Assembly (NCBI GenBank): GCA_963971575.1
Contig: OZ020613.1
Location: 45,436,239-45,500,238, forward strand
Length of the DNA stretch: 64,000 bases
Source of the DNA: Liopterus haemorrhoidalis
Taxonomy: Eukaryota > Arthropoda > Insecta > Coleoptera > Dytiscidae
Direction: 5' to 3'
Part shown: positions 1 to 9,824 of the stretch, one piece after another
Layout: every line of letters begins with the position of its first letter
Numbering within the stretch: the stretch's first letter is position 1
Program-made: the position numbers and the translations under genes
The notes under the pieces: model-generated
The model's input: only the letters and a program-made list of their open reading frames with translations
The model's database searches: none
Told to the model about the DNA's origin: nothing

Positions 1-565
1 TGCGAAATAATGATGAAGAGTATTAATAATAATGAAAATAATGTAAATAAAATTATTTTTACCGATGAGGCTACGTTTTACATTCATGGTAAAGTTAATT
101 CTCAAAACTGCCGGTATTGGAGTGGGGAAAATTTACATTTATGTAATACTACTAGAATACAACGGCCAGAGAAGCTGAACGTTTGGGCAGTTCTGGTAGG
201 AACGCATATCATTTGTCCTTTTTTTATAGACGGAAACCTTACTGCCCAAAAATATCTGGATTTGTTATAAAACAGAGCAATACCTGCATTAAATGCACTA
301 AATATTCCAGGTGAAATGTGGTTTCAACACGGCGGTGCCCCAGTGCATAATGCCCGAATAATTAAAACGTTTTTAAATCATACATTTCCTCGATGTTGTG
401 CGATTGGACGTGGTGCGAAATAGAATGGCCCGCTAGGTTGCCGGACTTTGTTTTTAAAAAGCAAAATTATTAATGGCCAAAATTTTACTATAGAAGAGCT
501 AAAAGCTAGAGTAGAAAATGAATCACACAGAATAAGACCGATTCAATTAATTAATGTTATGTAAA
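1..565 (+). pseudogene. Tc1/mariner-superfamily transposase relic
   Basis: The catalytic half of a transposase that would cut and paste its element. The first 86 codons are open and read FTDEATFYIHG (first catalytic Asp) and later QNCRYWSGEN and FFIDGNLTAQKYL, as in IS630/Tc1/mariner transposases. A stop follows at 268-270. The same frame resumes with WFQHGGAPVHNA, where the family has QxDxAPxH, so the second catalytic Asp is Gly. The third acidic block is lost in a stretch with a stop near 421. The 5' end lies outside the window and no terminal repeat is visible. Clearly dead. Confidence 0.85.
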
Positions 566-991
566 ACTGAATTTTACGACCATTTGGCATTGTTTCGCAG
601 TGAATAGCGGAATATTTGAAAATATGTTGTAGATGTTTTGTATTTTGTTTTTTTTCCAAATTTTAAATTTTATGTTTGTATAATAAATATATTTTTAATT
701 TTTCATTCCTATTTATATCCTTAAGCAAAACTGTTTTGGTTTTATTTATCTCTATAATCGAGTAAGCTATGCAGTATGTTCTATTTTAAAGTAAACGCAT
801 TTTACATTGCTGTCAATCAACGGTTGTTATAGAAATGAAATCTCTATGTTCTATGATAAAATAAACTCACAGTATAAAATATGTGTAATACAAAATGAGA
901 AGTAATTGTAAACCAGCTCAGTAGTTACACTAAGAAACCACTTTTAACAAGCACTGATAACTTAAGCATCTACTAAACTAACTCCACTGAC
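566..991. other. AT-rich spacer, intron side of exon 2 of unit F
   Basis: No gene seen. The last ~130 bases before 991 resemble the sequence flanking the other exon 2 copies (for example 37800-37956 and 63800-63929), so the duplicated block includes part of the intron as well as the exon. Confidence 0.5.
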
Positions 992-1123
992 CAGTGTGGG
1001 CAACTACTTTACTCTCCAGTTCATCTTTAAATTCATTGGTGTCCACAGGTTCAGGCTTGATGTAAATCTCCTCTATTTTGGAATCATCGTGATATATGTC
1101 ATCTGTAACTTCATCTTTGATTG
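992..1123 (-). CDS. Exon 2 of zinc-finger unit F (acidic IKPEPVD module)
   Basis: A 132-nt internal exon bounded by TTGCAG on its 5' side and G|GTCAGT on its 3' side, phase 1 at both ends. It is open and encodes an acidic 44-residue module with IKDEV near the start and EEIYIKPEPVDTNEF in the middle. Both IKDE and IKPE fit the psi-K-x-E SUMO-acceptor consensus. It is the same module as at 20543-20674, 25354-25485, 37957-38103, 54272-54400 and 63930-64000. The DNA-binding exon it should join would lie to the left, outside the window. I see no exon 1 for it; the interval to the right is filled with transposons. Confidence 0.75.
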
Positions 1124-1225
1124 CTGCAATAAACAGACCATAGTCAAATATAAACTAATTGCTTACTGTAAAAATTGATGTGAACTGAGATCATTTCAGG
1201 ATTCGCAGGTATCTAGTAAGTCAGT

Positions 1226-1460
1226 GGTTCTCAACCTTTTTTCTTTGGCATACCTCTGGCATAACAGCCATTTTTTAAGTACCCTCTTAAAATTAAAGCG
1301 TGGTAGGCGAGTAAGAAATTCAAAAAATAATTCTAAATTAGTACAATTATAAGCTTTATTATAGATACACATTACAAAAAGAAAATATATATATATATTG
1401 CTAATATTTAACTGTGCAATTTTAAAACAAAATCGGAAAAAATACTTTACTATTACTATT
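1226..1460. mobile_element. hAT terminal fragment
   Basis: Starts with TCAGTGGTTCTCAACC, close to the CAGTGGTTCTCAAAC end of the complete hAT element at 36116. No matching right end or 8-bp duplication found, so a truncated copy. The rest of the stretch is AT-rich. Confidence 0.45.
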
Positions 1461-1691
1461 TGTTAATAGAAAATAAAATAATGCAAAAAAATATACATGA
1501 AAAATACATGTATATTTTTATACAATTTTACTAAATTTATGCAAGTAAATCAATATAAGGTATACAGCCTTGAACAAATGTATGGAGCATCCTACGCTTT
1601 ATTTAATTTTAGTATTATTACAGGAAACATGGTAAATAAAATAATACATACAGCTTTTAATGACAACTTTAATCAAAATTATTAATATTTT

Positions 1692-2240
1692 GTGGTACCT
1701 CCTCGTGCTTTAATTAGCGCACGTACCCTTTTAGGCAAACTGTCCACAAGTTTTTTACGAACATCGGATTGTACATTGAACCATTCGTTCACAATAATTT
1801 TCTCCAATTCTTCTTTTGATTTGCATTGTAAAGAGACACTTTGTTTATCAGAATCGACCATAAATATTCAATTTGCGATAAATCTAGTGACTGGGGGACC
1901 ATGCAAAAAGTGGCGTATTGTTTTTGGAAAACCATTCATTTGTTGCTTTGGCTTTGTAACAGGGGGCATTATTTTGTTGAAAAACATATTCTGGATTGTC
2001 TTCATCAAATAATTTTATTATTGATGGTTCCAAAACTACATTAAGCATGGTAATATATCGAGCAGAATAATGCGTCCCTCGCACAAAAAGATTTCGCTTA
2101 AGACACTGACGGACATGCAGATCATGATAATACCACCACCAAATTTGACCGTAGGGATGATGCTGTCAGGATGAAAAGCTTGATCCGGCCTACGTCTTAC
2201 AAAAATGACTCCAGGATGTCCAGAAAGCTGATCCACAAAA
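1692..2240 (-). pseudogene. Tc1-like transposase, C-terminal part
   Basis: Minus-strand fragments in different frames give a Tc1 pattern: FVRRRPDQAFHPDSIIPTVK, a GGG block, and YVFQQNNAPCYKAKA. The last is the QQDNAPxH block with the catalytic Asp replaced by Asn. The SPDLNPIE block is not recognisable. Several frameshifts. Belongs to the element at 1565-7084. Confidence 0.75.
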
Positions 2241-2444
2241 AAAAAAAAACAATCCTTAATTTCGTAAATTTATAGTAAATTAAATTTTATATTGTTGGTG
2301 CAATAATTGATTAGAAATTTATTTTTCTGTTAAATTCGTAAGTACATATGTTGACGAATTATGTCCGTAGATAATATAATAGTTAAGTTTATGGGAGTCG
2401 GACAGGTGTAGAAATAAATAAAAAAAGTTTATTTAACTAAGCTT

Positions 2445-2474
2445 ACGTTTCGATTTTAATCAAATCTTCCTCAG
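2445..2474 (-). ncRNA. Hammerhead-like core, left arm of Penelope dimer
   Basis: The minus strand reads CTGAGGA, a short hairpin (GATTT with AAATC), then GAAACG. This fits the conserved CUGANGA / stem / GAAA core of hammerhead ribozymes, which are known from Penelope-like elements. The third helix and cleavage site are not convincing. Mirror copy at 6175-6204. Confidence 0.3.
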
Positions 2475-3029
2475 AGCTAAAAAGATTTAGAATCAGTTAA
2501 AAATTACATAATTAATATTGTTATATGAATACATTATCAAATTACAGCTGAATGGTGTCGGTACTAAGTTTACATGAATAATTATTAGTTATAGATAGAT
2601 GATAATACAGTTAAATATAAAACAGTCAAATAATAAGAAATATATGAGTTACGCAAAATTTGATTTAAAATAAATAAATAAATAACTAAAATAAATAAGT
2701 ACATAAATAAAATTTGTTATACCTAGTTAGTCACATAATTTAAAATTATAACATTAAATAATAAAATATGAGTTACGTAAAATTGATTTAAAATAAATAA
2801 ATAAATAAATAAAAATAAATAAATCATAAATAAATTTTACTATACCTAGTTAAAGTCACATAATTTTAAAATAAAACGTTAAATAATAAAATATATCTGT
2901 ATATATGTCCATGGTTTATAAGGTCGTTGAACTTGGTGATAAGAATGATACTGAAAATTCAAGTCTGAATTCGAAATAATCTACAGGTAAAAAATTGCAA
3001 CTAGTGAAATCTATACGGCAAATATTTAG

Positions 3030-4430
3030 TTAAAAGTTATTAAAGATATTACAATAGATGGCGTTCATCGTATTACAATCGGTTTTAAAGTTTATCGTTT
3101 TATTATCTCGTTGGATGTTTATGCTTTCGCTTATTAATCTTTTATTTAAATTTTTAACTCTATCTAGGATTTTGGTTTCTTCAAAATTAAATTTGTGATT
3201 AGTTTCAAAGAAATGCGTGCTAAGAGCAGTATTTTCTTTTTTGTTTCTATATTTTTCTTGGCAACTATTTTTATGTTGGTAAATTCTTTTATGTAGATAT
3301 TGTTTGGTTTGTCCAATATATCCCAAATCACATCCTGCGCAAGGGATGTGGTAGACAACTGAAGAAGTATTAAATTTAGGTGTCGGGTCTTTTAATTGGG
3401 AATATAATTCTTTAACCGTTTTAAGATTGTAGAATGCTAGTTGTATGTTAAGGGGTTTAAATAGTTTAGCAATGTTAAGTGAGATTTTATCTATGTAGGG
3501 AAATTTAAAATATATGTTTTTAGAATTAATATTAGATGTTATATTGTTATTAGTATTATTATCAGAATTATTATAAAAAATTGTATTAATGAGAGTTTTA
3601 GGGAAATTGTTCTTCATTAGTTGGACAGTAGCTATTGTAAAATTTTCTCTATGAAATTTAGGATCACTCAAGTTTAGAATTCTATGTTTATAGGATTTTA
3701 TAATCGCAATTTTTTGTTTATAAGGATGTTCGGATAAGAAGTTTATAGTCCGACCTGAGCTGGTAGGTTTGGCATACCAATTGGTAGACAAAGTACCATC
3801 TGAGTTATGTATTAATAAAATGTCTAGGAAAGGGATAGTGTTATTGTTTTCTGTTTCTATGGTGAATTGAAGATTGTTATGGAACGAATTGAAAGTCTCT
3901 AGGGTAGTGTCTATGTGGTTGGAGGGTATGGCTAATATGGTGTCATCTACATAATATTTAATGAAGGGTATGTTAAAGGGTAATTTTTTAACTACGGTAT
4001 TGATAAGTTGATTAACTACTAAGTTAGCTAATACTGGGGGTGAAGGGGCTCCCATAGCTGTACCGAACAATTGTTTATAGTATTGGTCCTTATAAACAAA
4101 ATAACTACTGTCAAACAAGAAATTAATAATGGTGATAAATGATTCGTAGGATAAATCTGTGTAGGCTGATATTATATCCCATTCTTTATATATAATGGAG
4201 ATAACTAGTTCATGGGGTATGTTGGTGAACAACGATATGATATCTAGTGATATGAGTATGTAGTCTTTGGGAAGCTTGATGTTTTTGATAAAGTTAACAA
4301 ATTCATAGGAGTTTTTGATGTTATGATGAAAAGTGGTAGTTAATTTTTCTAGAGTGTTATTTATGAAAGAACCTAATTTGTATGACGGTGACAGAGTACA
4401 GGAAACGATAGGTCTTAAGGGTTTGTTCAT
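3030..4430 (-). CDS. Penelope-like reverse transcriptase with GIY-YIG endonuclease
   Basis: A 466-residue open frame, and the same frame stays open to about 4549, so the ATG at 4430 is internal and the protein is 5'-truncated. Reverse transcriptase blocks in order: SLDIISLFTNIPHELV (~44-59), GTAMGAPSPPVLANL (~124-138) and YYVDD (~159-163, catalytic Asp pair). The C-terminal third has a GIY-YIG nuclease signature, VVYHIPC then GYIGQTKQYLHKR, with HKN following. This RT plus GIY-YIG order is that of endonuclease-bearing Penelope-like elements. It makes element cDNA and nicks the target. The catalytic blocks look intact; the missing N-terminus makes independent activity unlikely. Confidence 0.9.
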   Translation of the reverse strand: MNKPLRPIVSCTLSPSYKLGSFINNTLEKLTTTFHHNIKNSYEFVNFIKNIKLPKDYILISLDIISLFTNIPHELVISIIYKEWDIISAYTDLSYESFITIINFLFDSSYFVYKDQYYKQLFGTAMGAPSPPVLANLVVNQLINTVVKKLPFNIPFIKYYVDDTILAIPSNHIDTTLETFNSFHNNLQFTIETENNNTIPFLDILLIHNSDGTLSTNWYAKPTSSGRTINFLSEHPYKQKIAIIKSYKHRILNLSDPKFHRENFTIATVQLMKNNFPKTLINTIFYNNSDNNTNNNITSNINSKNIYFKFPYIDKISLNIAKLFKPLNIQLAFYNLKTVKELYSQLKDPTPKFNTSSVVYHIPCAGCDLGYIGQTKQYLHKRIYQHKNSCQEKYRNKKENTALSTHFFETNHKFNFEETKILDRVKNLNKRLISESINIQRDNKTINFKTDCNTMNAIYCNIFNNF

Positions 4431-4574
4431 TTTATGTAGTTTAATTTTCCCATATATTTTGGGTGGTAAAGCATTATGGGATTTAAGGTAGGTGGCTTGA
4501 GATTTATTTATTTCTTCTTTATCGCAAATGTTGTCTAAACTAAAGTTTGCACCTCAGATAAAGGTAACTGTTCA

Positions 4575-5619
4575 GTTATAATTAACAACAATGAATATGA
4601 ACAAAAAATGAAAGATATCTTATCCGATAATAAAACTTACCAATTAATTAATAAAGACCCAACCAATAAATTTCAAAATCTGAACAATAACATAATTGAC
4701 AACATTTGCGATAAAGAAGAAATAAATAAATCTCAAGCCACCTACCTTAAATCCCATAATGCTTTACCACCCAAAATATATGGGAAAATTAAACTACATA
4801 AAATGAACAAACCCTTAAGACCTAGACATTTTATTAATACATAACTCAGATGGTACTTTGTCTACCAATTGGTATGCCAAACCTACCAGCTCAGGTCGGA
4901 CTATAAACTTCTTATCCGAACATCCTTATAAACAAAAAATTGCGATTATAAAATCCTATAAACATAGAATTCTAAACTTGAGTGATCCTAAATTTCATAG
5001 AGAAAATTTTACAATAGCTACTGTCCAACTAATGAAGAACAATTTCCCTAAAACTCTCATTAATACAATTTTTTATAATAATTCTGATAATAATACTAAT
5101 AACAATATAACATCTAATATTAATTCTAAAAACATATATTTTAAATTTCCCTACATAGATAAAATCTCACTTAACATTGCTAAACTATTTAAACCCCTTA
5201 ACATACAACTAGCATTCTACAATCTTAAAACGGTTAAAGAATTATATTCCCAATTAAAAGACCCGACACCTAAATTTAATACTTCTTCAGTTGTCTACCA
5301 CATCCCTTGCGCAGGATGTGATTTGGGATATATTGGACAAACCAAACAATATCTACATAAAAGAATTTACCAACATAAAAATAGTTGCCAAGAAAAATAT
5401 AGAAACAAAAAAGAAAATACTGCTCTTAGCACGCATTTCTTTGAAACTAATCACAAATTTAATTTTGAAGAAACCAAAATCCTAGATAGAGTTAAAAATT
5501 TAAATAAAAGATTAATAAGCGAAAGCATAAACATCCAACGAGATAATAAAACGATAAACTTTAAAACCGATTGTAATACGATGAACGCCATCTATTGTAA
5601 TATCTTTAATAACTTTTAA
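4575..5619 (+). pseudogene. Second Penelope polyprotein copy, RT core deleted
   Basis: Reads an N-terminal segment that the minus copy has only in part (EYEQKMKDILSDNKTYQL, then KIYGKIKLHKMNKPLRP). It then loses 584 bp and re-enters, in another frame, at STNWYAKPTSSGRT. From about 4858 to 5619 it encodes the same 253-residue C-terminus with the GIY-YIG nuclease as the minus-strand copy. The palm with YVDD is gone, so it cannot reverse transcribe. Confidence 0.9.
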
Positions 5620-6174
5620 CTAAATATTTGCCGTATAGATTTCACTAGTTGCAATTTTTTACCTGTAGATTATTTCGAATTCAGACTTGAATTTTCAGTA
5701 TCATTCTTATCACCAAGTTCAACGACCTTATAAACCATGGACATATATACAGATATATTTTATTATTTAACGTTTTATTTTAAAATTATGTGACTTTAAC
5801 TAGGTATAGTAAAATTTATTTATGATTTATTTATTTTTATTTATTTATTTATTTATTTTAAATCAATTTTACGTAACTCATATTTTATTATTTAATGTTA
5901 TAATTTTAAATTATGTGACTAACTAGGTATAACAAATTTTATTTATGTACTTATTTATTTTAGTTATTTATTTATTTATTTTAAATCAAATTTTGCGTAA
6001 CTCATATATTTCTTATTATTTGACTGTTTTATATTTAACTGTATTATCATCTATCTATAACTAATAATTATTCATGTAAACTTAGTACCGACACCATTCA
6101 GCTGTAATTTGATAATGTATTCATATAACAATATTAATTATGTAATTTTTAACTGATTCTAAATCTTTTTAGCT

Positions 6175-6204
6175 CTGAGGAAGATTTGATTAAAATCGAA
6201 ACGT
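6175..6204 (+). ncRNA. Hammerhead-like core, right arm of Penelope dimer
   Basis: CTGAGGA (6175-6181), one unpaired base, GATTT/AAATC stem (6183-6187 with 6193-6197), GAAAC (6198-6202). It lies ~70 bp inside the 3' end of the plus copy. Consistent with the hammerhead motif of Penelope pseudo-LTRs, but only the core is visible. Confidence 0.35.
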
Positions 6205-6297
6205 AAGCTTAGTTAAATAAACTTTTTTTATTTATTTCTACACCTGTCCGACTCCCATAAACTTAACTATTATTCGTAAGTACATTAAACCATTACA

Positions 6298-6770
6298 ATG
6301 CTTCCTTCTATATTGGACTCATCAGATCAAACGATTTTCTCTCAAACATCAGGTGTCCAATTTAAATGTCTTTTGGCTCACTCAAGACGAAGTTTTTTGT
6401 GTCGCTCGGTCAACAGTTGTTTTCGGCGAGCTATTCTTCCATTCAAATTAGATTCCACTACACGTCTTCTAATTGTTCCAGAAGAAACTTTAACTTCTGT
6501 ATGCTCCCACAGATCACCAGCCAGCTCTTTTGACGATATTGAGCACTTCTCTTTATAAAACGATCATCTCTGGAAGTGGTTGCACATTTTCTTCCGATTT
6601 TTGATTTGTTTTCATAAGAATCAGTCTCTTGGAACCATTTGCACGGCTTTTCTTGAACACTCCATTTTTTTTTTAATATTCACTGGCGACTGTCCTTGTG
6701 AATTGAGCAATACAATTTGACTCCTTTCTGCCACAGTGAGTTTACGTTTTTTAGCCATAATATGATTAAA
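6298..6770 (-). pseudogene. Tc1-like transposase, N-terminal part
   Basis: A minus-strand ATG near 6758 starts MAKKRKLTVAERSQIVLLN, a helix-turn-helix opening. It runs through MECSRKAVQ and, after frameshifts, reaches EVKVSSGTIRRRVVESNLNG and RRKQLLTERHKKLRLE, the second helix-turn-helix of Tc1 transposases. A stop falls where W is expected after LRLE, and another before SDESN, the first catalytic Asp block. Other half at 1692-2240. Confidence 0.8.
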
Positions 6771-7086
6771 AATATTCACTTGAACTCAATAAAACATGAA
6801 AAAGACAATGTTCACTTCAAACGCATGTCTAATAATGATCCAAGCTCTAGTTGTTTATTTTTATGTAAACAAAACGTAACAGATCTGAGCCTATATTTAT
6901 TTGTCTTTCAAGATTTATCATAACTATGTTTACATTTTCGGTTATCTGATTAGACGTACGTCTTTTAGAATGTGTCGATGATATTTTAAAAACATTTTGT
7001 CAAATATTAGTTAAGTTACAATGTACATAAATTTAGATGTTATATTATAACTGCATGGGTGCTCCATAAATTTGTCCAAGGCTGTA

Positions 7087-7520
7087 TATAAAGTAAACAT
7101 AAAGAAAAACGAATTTAAAAAATAATACAATTGAATTCACAAATATTTTTTTTGATGTAGAACAGTTGAATACAATATTATATCTTGAACGTTTATTCAT
7201 TTTTGTGTAATTTGTAATTTATTTTGAAATTCAAGGAAGCGTGTTATTGGTGCTGTGAGAAAATACTGTATTGATTTAAAAGAACACAAGTTTATAATAG
7301 TCTTCGCAATGCTTTTTTTTTTTGAATATGTGAAGAAGATTATTCATAATTTTCATTACAGTAATAAATTGATAAATAATTGTACTTATATTTAAGTTTG
7401 TAATAAATAATAATAAAAAATTCACAATAATGGCTGATTTTCAGCTTAATATGATGACCATTGTTGTGTTTAACAAAGGTTTATTTTATTATAACAATTA
7501 TTTAGTTTTAAACAACGAGA
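7087..7520. other. AT-rich spacer
   Basis: No gene or repeat recognised; homopolymer and AT-rich runs only. Confidence 0.5.
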
Positions 7521-7890
7521 GACGGTCGTGGCTCAGTTAATTAGTGTGTGGACTACTGAGCGGCGGACCAGGGTTCATTCCCCGGTACCGGAAAAACACC
7601 TTACATTTTTCCGACCTTTTCTCCCTCGGAAGGCATCGGGCAACCACCGAGGTAAAAGCCCTAGTAAAATTTTCCCAAAATAATTAGTGGTTCGGATTCC
7701 ACGATAGTAAATTGTAGGTCCCATACGATTGTGTTATATACAGGCAACACACACAACACAACTGTATGCGGGGAAATAGCTTACGCTCGGAATATGTTCA
7801 GTACGAACTTGTCAGTTCAGAGCATCGAATATGTTTAGTAAGAACTTGTCAGTTCAGAGCATCGAGCATGGCACTCTAAGAAGAAGAATC
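7521..7890 (+). repeat. tRNA-derived SINE
   Basis: The 5' part has pol III promoter boxes: an A-box-like TGGCTCAGTTAATTAG (7529-7544) and a B-box-like GGTTCATTCCC (7572-7582), about 28 bases apart as in a tRNA. A ~300-bp non-tRNA body follows, with an internal ~38-bp tandem duplication (the string AACTTGTCAGTTCAGAGCAT occurs twice) and an AAGAAGAAG end. The tRNA of origin is not determined. Confidence 0.65.
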
Positions 7891-8165
7891 ATCAATTCTT
7901 AACACAGTTATGTATATCTAATACATAACTTGTGTCTTGCACCATCTGTACTTATAAATATATATAGGTATATTTTCAATATAACACACCTATAATATCA
8001 CAATTAAACAATATGATTCATTAAATGTTTATAAACAACTCAAAAAATCACATAAAATATTAAGCGTGTATCTCTCATATGTAAATAACGAATTGAAATG
8101 TCCTACATTCATTTTTAAGTCTGTAGGTCACGTGATTAAAATGGTCTACTAAAGGTAAAGTAAAA

Positions 8166-9087
8166 TAGGTTATGTCAAGTCATGAACTTAAAAAATATAA
8201 TATATACAAATATTCGGTTGTTTCAAAAATTGACAGATTGGAAGAGTTGCTTCGTGAAAACAATGCTCAATCCACACATGAGCTTGCACGGCAACTGACT
8301 AGAAGTTGACTATTCAACAGTTGCTCGTCATTTAAATGCAATGGTAAAGATCCATAAGTTCGGAAAATGGGTTCCATAGAAACTGTCCGAAGTTGCGAAT
8401 CAAAATCGGTACATCTGCATTTCAACGTATGCCAAGTAGAAAAAAAGTGTTTGGCGCGTTGGTACGGGCGATGATAAATGGAATTATTATGACAATCTTA
8501 ACAGATTTAAACATAAGGTGAATCACGACCAACCAACCACATCGACGCAACGACACAACATCCACGGTCATAAGATCCTGCTCTGAACCTGGTGGGACCA
8601 GGAAGAAGTGGTCTACTATAAATTTTTACAACAAGGTCTAACGATGATCAACTGATCAGAAAACTAATCAAAAATCGTCCGCAAATAGTCGCAAATCGAC
8701 ACAAAGTAATCCTTCTCCATGACAACGCCAGACACCATGTTGTTTAAAAGTCCAAAGAAGCACTATTAGACATGGAATGGTAATCCTCCCATCACTCTGC
8801 TTACTCAACAGGCATTTCCCCTTCTGACTACTACCTATTCAGATCGATGCAGCATGCGTTGTCTGGTGAGCGCTTCTCGAACGCCGAAGATGTGCGAAAA
8901 TGGGTGGATTGGATTACACCAAAGTATGACACGTTCTTTAAACGAGAGATCCGTTTGCTGCCATAAGATAGATGGCATAAGGTCATAGATTCAGATGGTC
9001 AATATTTTGATTAAATAAATGAACCATTTATTCAATATAAATGAAGAAAAATTCAAAAAATCTTATGAACTTTTGCAACAACCTAAT
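8166..9087 (+). pseudogene. mariner element with decayed transposase
   Basis: The left end TAGGTTATGTC and the right end, whose reverse complement reads TTAGGTTGTTGCAAAAG, form a weak inverted repeat. Inside, plus-strand frames give RLEELLRENNAQSTHELARQ (N-terminal helix-turn-helix), then WWDQEEVVYYKFLQQG and a damaged copy of the HDNARPH block. Many stops and frameshifts. A mariner (Mos1/irritans type) too old to act. Confidence 0.75.
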
Positions 9088-9182
9088 ACAATTTAATTCT
9101 ATTTCTGTGTAGGCTGAAAAATGGACGTAATACTGACCACATTACTCGTGACAATAAGGTCGATCATCACTTCTCGTGATCC

Positions 9183-9223
9183 CTGAAGACGGAAACAGAT
9201 TGTTGAGCAGTTTCCGAAACGTC
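9183..9223 (+). ncRNA. Isolated hammerhead-like hairpin
   Basis: CTGAAGA (9183-9189), one base, GGAAAC (9191-9196) pairing with GTTTCC (9210-9215), then GAAACGTC (9216-9223). Same layout as the cores in the Penelope dimer, with a longer stem. It may mark a Penelope-like remnant; no reverse transcriptase lies next to it. Confidence 0.35.
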
Positions 9224-9244
9224 CGAATATATTTTATATAACTC

Positions 9245-9448
9245 ATGAAGTATTATATCTTTTTGATACTAATACTTATTATATTGTACTATTTTAGCCT
9301 AGTACTATCAGCAATGGCAAACGTCCAAAATAACGGTGTCCGCATTACTCCTGAATGTACATATATTGAAAATATGGTCATGAAACCTGAAAACAGGAGG
9401 CCTAGGTTCACTCCGGCCTGTCGCGCCAATGATGATAATACAATTTAA
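9245..9448 (+). CDS. Small ORF with N-terminal hydrophobic segment
   Basis: A 67-residue frame: residues ~4-22 form a strongly hydrophobic Ile/Leu-rich stretch that could be a signal anchor, followed by a polar tail with two Cys. It starts ~20 bases after the hammerhead-like hairpin. Not recognised; in such AT-rich DNA a hydrophobic frame can be chance. Confidence 0.2.
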   Translation: MKYYIFLILILIILYYFSLVLSAMANVQNNGVRITPECTYIENMVMKPENRRPRFTPACRANDDNTI

Positions 9449-9639
9449 TGCACTGTATTTTTCATGTGGTTACTAAAATATACATCTCAATGTTATAGCC
9501 AGTCTCGTATTTGTTGAAATTTGTACACGAACCCGATGCATTATATTTATCCTAGTGCCAGTAATTCCCTGTGGGTCAAATAATTAAAAAAATCCTCGGC
9601 ATATTTACCAGATTTACCAGCAATTCTTATACCAGATTT

Positions 9640-9824
9640 TGTTCATCACCTATTCACACGGGCTCACTGATTATGAGGTTATGTTATAAAACGTTTCTCA
9701 AAAAATCAATCAATTTCTTTTTAAAACACCATTTTCTTTTCTAATCGCTTCAAAATCAAATATTTGAAATGAACCAATAAAAACTCGCAACGCACAACAC
9801 GACGCAGTAATGAAAAACTTAGCT
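9640..9824 (-). other. Conserved 3' UTR of zinc-finger unit A
   Basis: On the minus strand the bases after the stop of unit A (AGCCAGTAAAGCTAAGTTT, then GTTTTTATTGGTTCATTTC) match those after the stop of unit D (57314-57440). The duplication therefore included the 3' untranslated region. The rest of 9450-9640 shows nothing. Confidence 0.65.

Larger units (their letters stand above)
2348..6271. mobile_element. Penelope-like retroelement, inverted dimer
   Basis: Two copies of one element joined head to head, 3' ends outward. The outer arms (about 2375-3828 and 4821-6274) pair over ~1,454 bp with paired coordinates always summing to 8649 at the points checked, so there is no net indel; the encoded C-termini are identical. 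The plus copy lacks 584 bp of the reverse transcriptase found in the minus copy, joined at a shared TAGG. A 14-bp target duplication, ATTCGTAAGTACAT, lies at 2334-2347 and 6272-6285. The insertion interrupts a Tc1-like transposon. Confidence 0.9.
1565..7084 (-). mobile_element. Tc1-like DNA transposon split by a Penelope element
   Basis: The ends are ~30-bp imperfect inverted repeats starting CAGCCTTG and ending CAAGGCTG, each next to a TA (1563-1564 and 7085-7086). Removing the Penelope insertion (2348-6271) and one 14-bp duplication leaves about 1.58 kb, the usual size of a Tc1-like element. The transposase runs on the minus strand in two pieces, N-terminal at 6298-6760 and C-terminal at 1692-2240, both with stops and frameshifts. 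Confidence 0.85.

Noticed and set aside
996..1178. Plus-strand 60-codon frame
   Set aside because: It is the antisense of exon 2 of unit F, which has splice signals and a conserved module on the minus strand.
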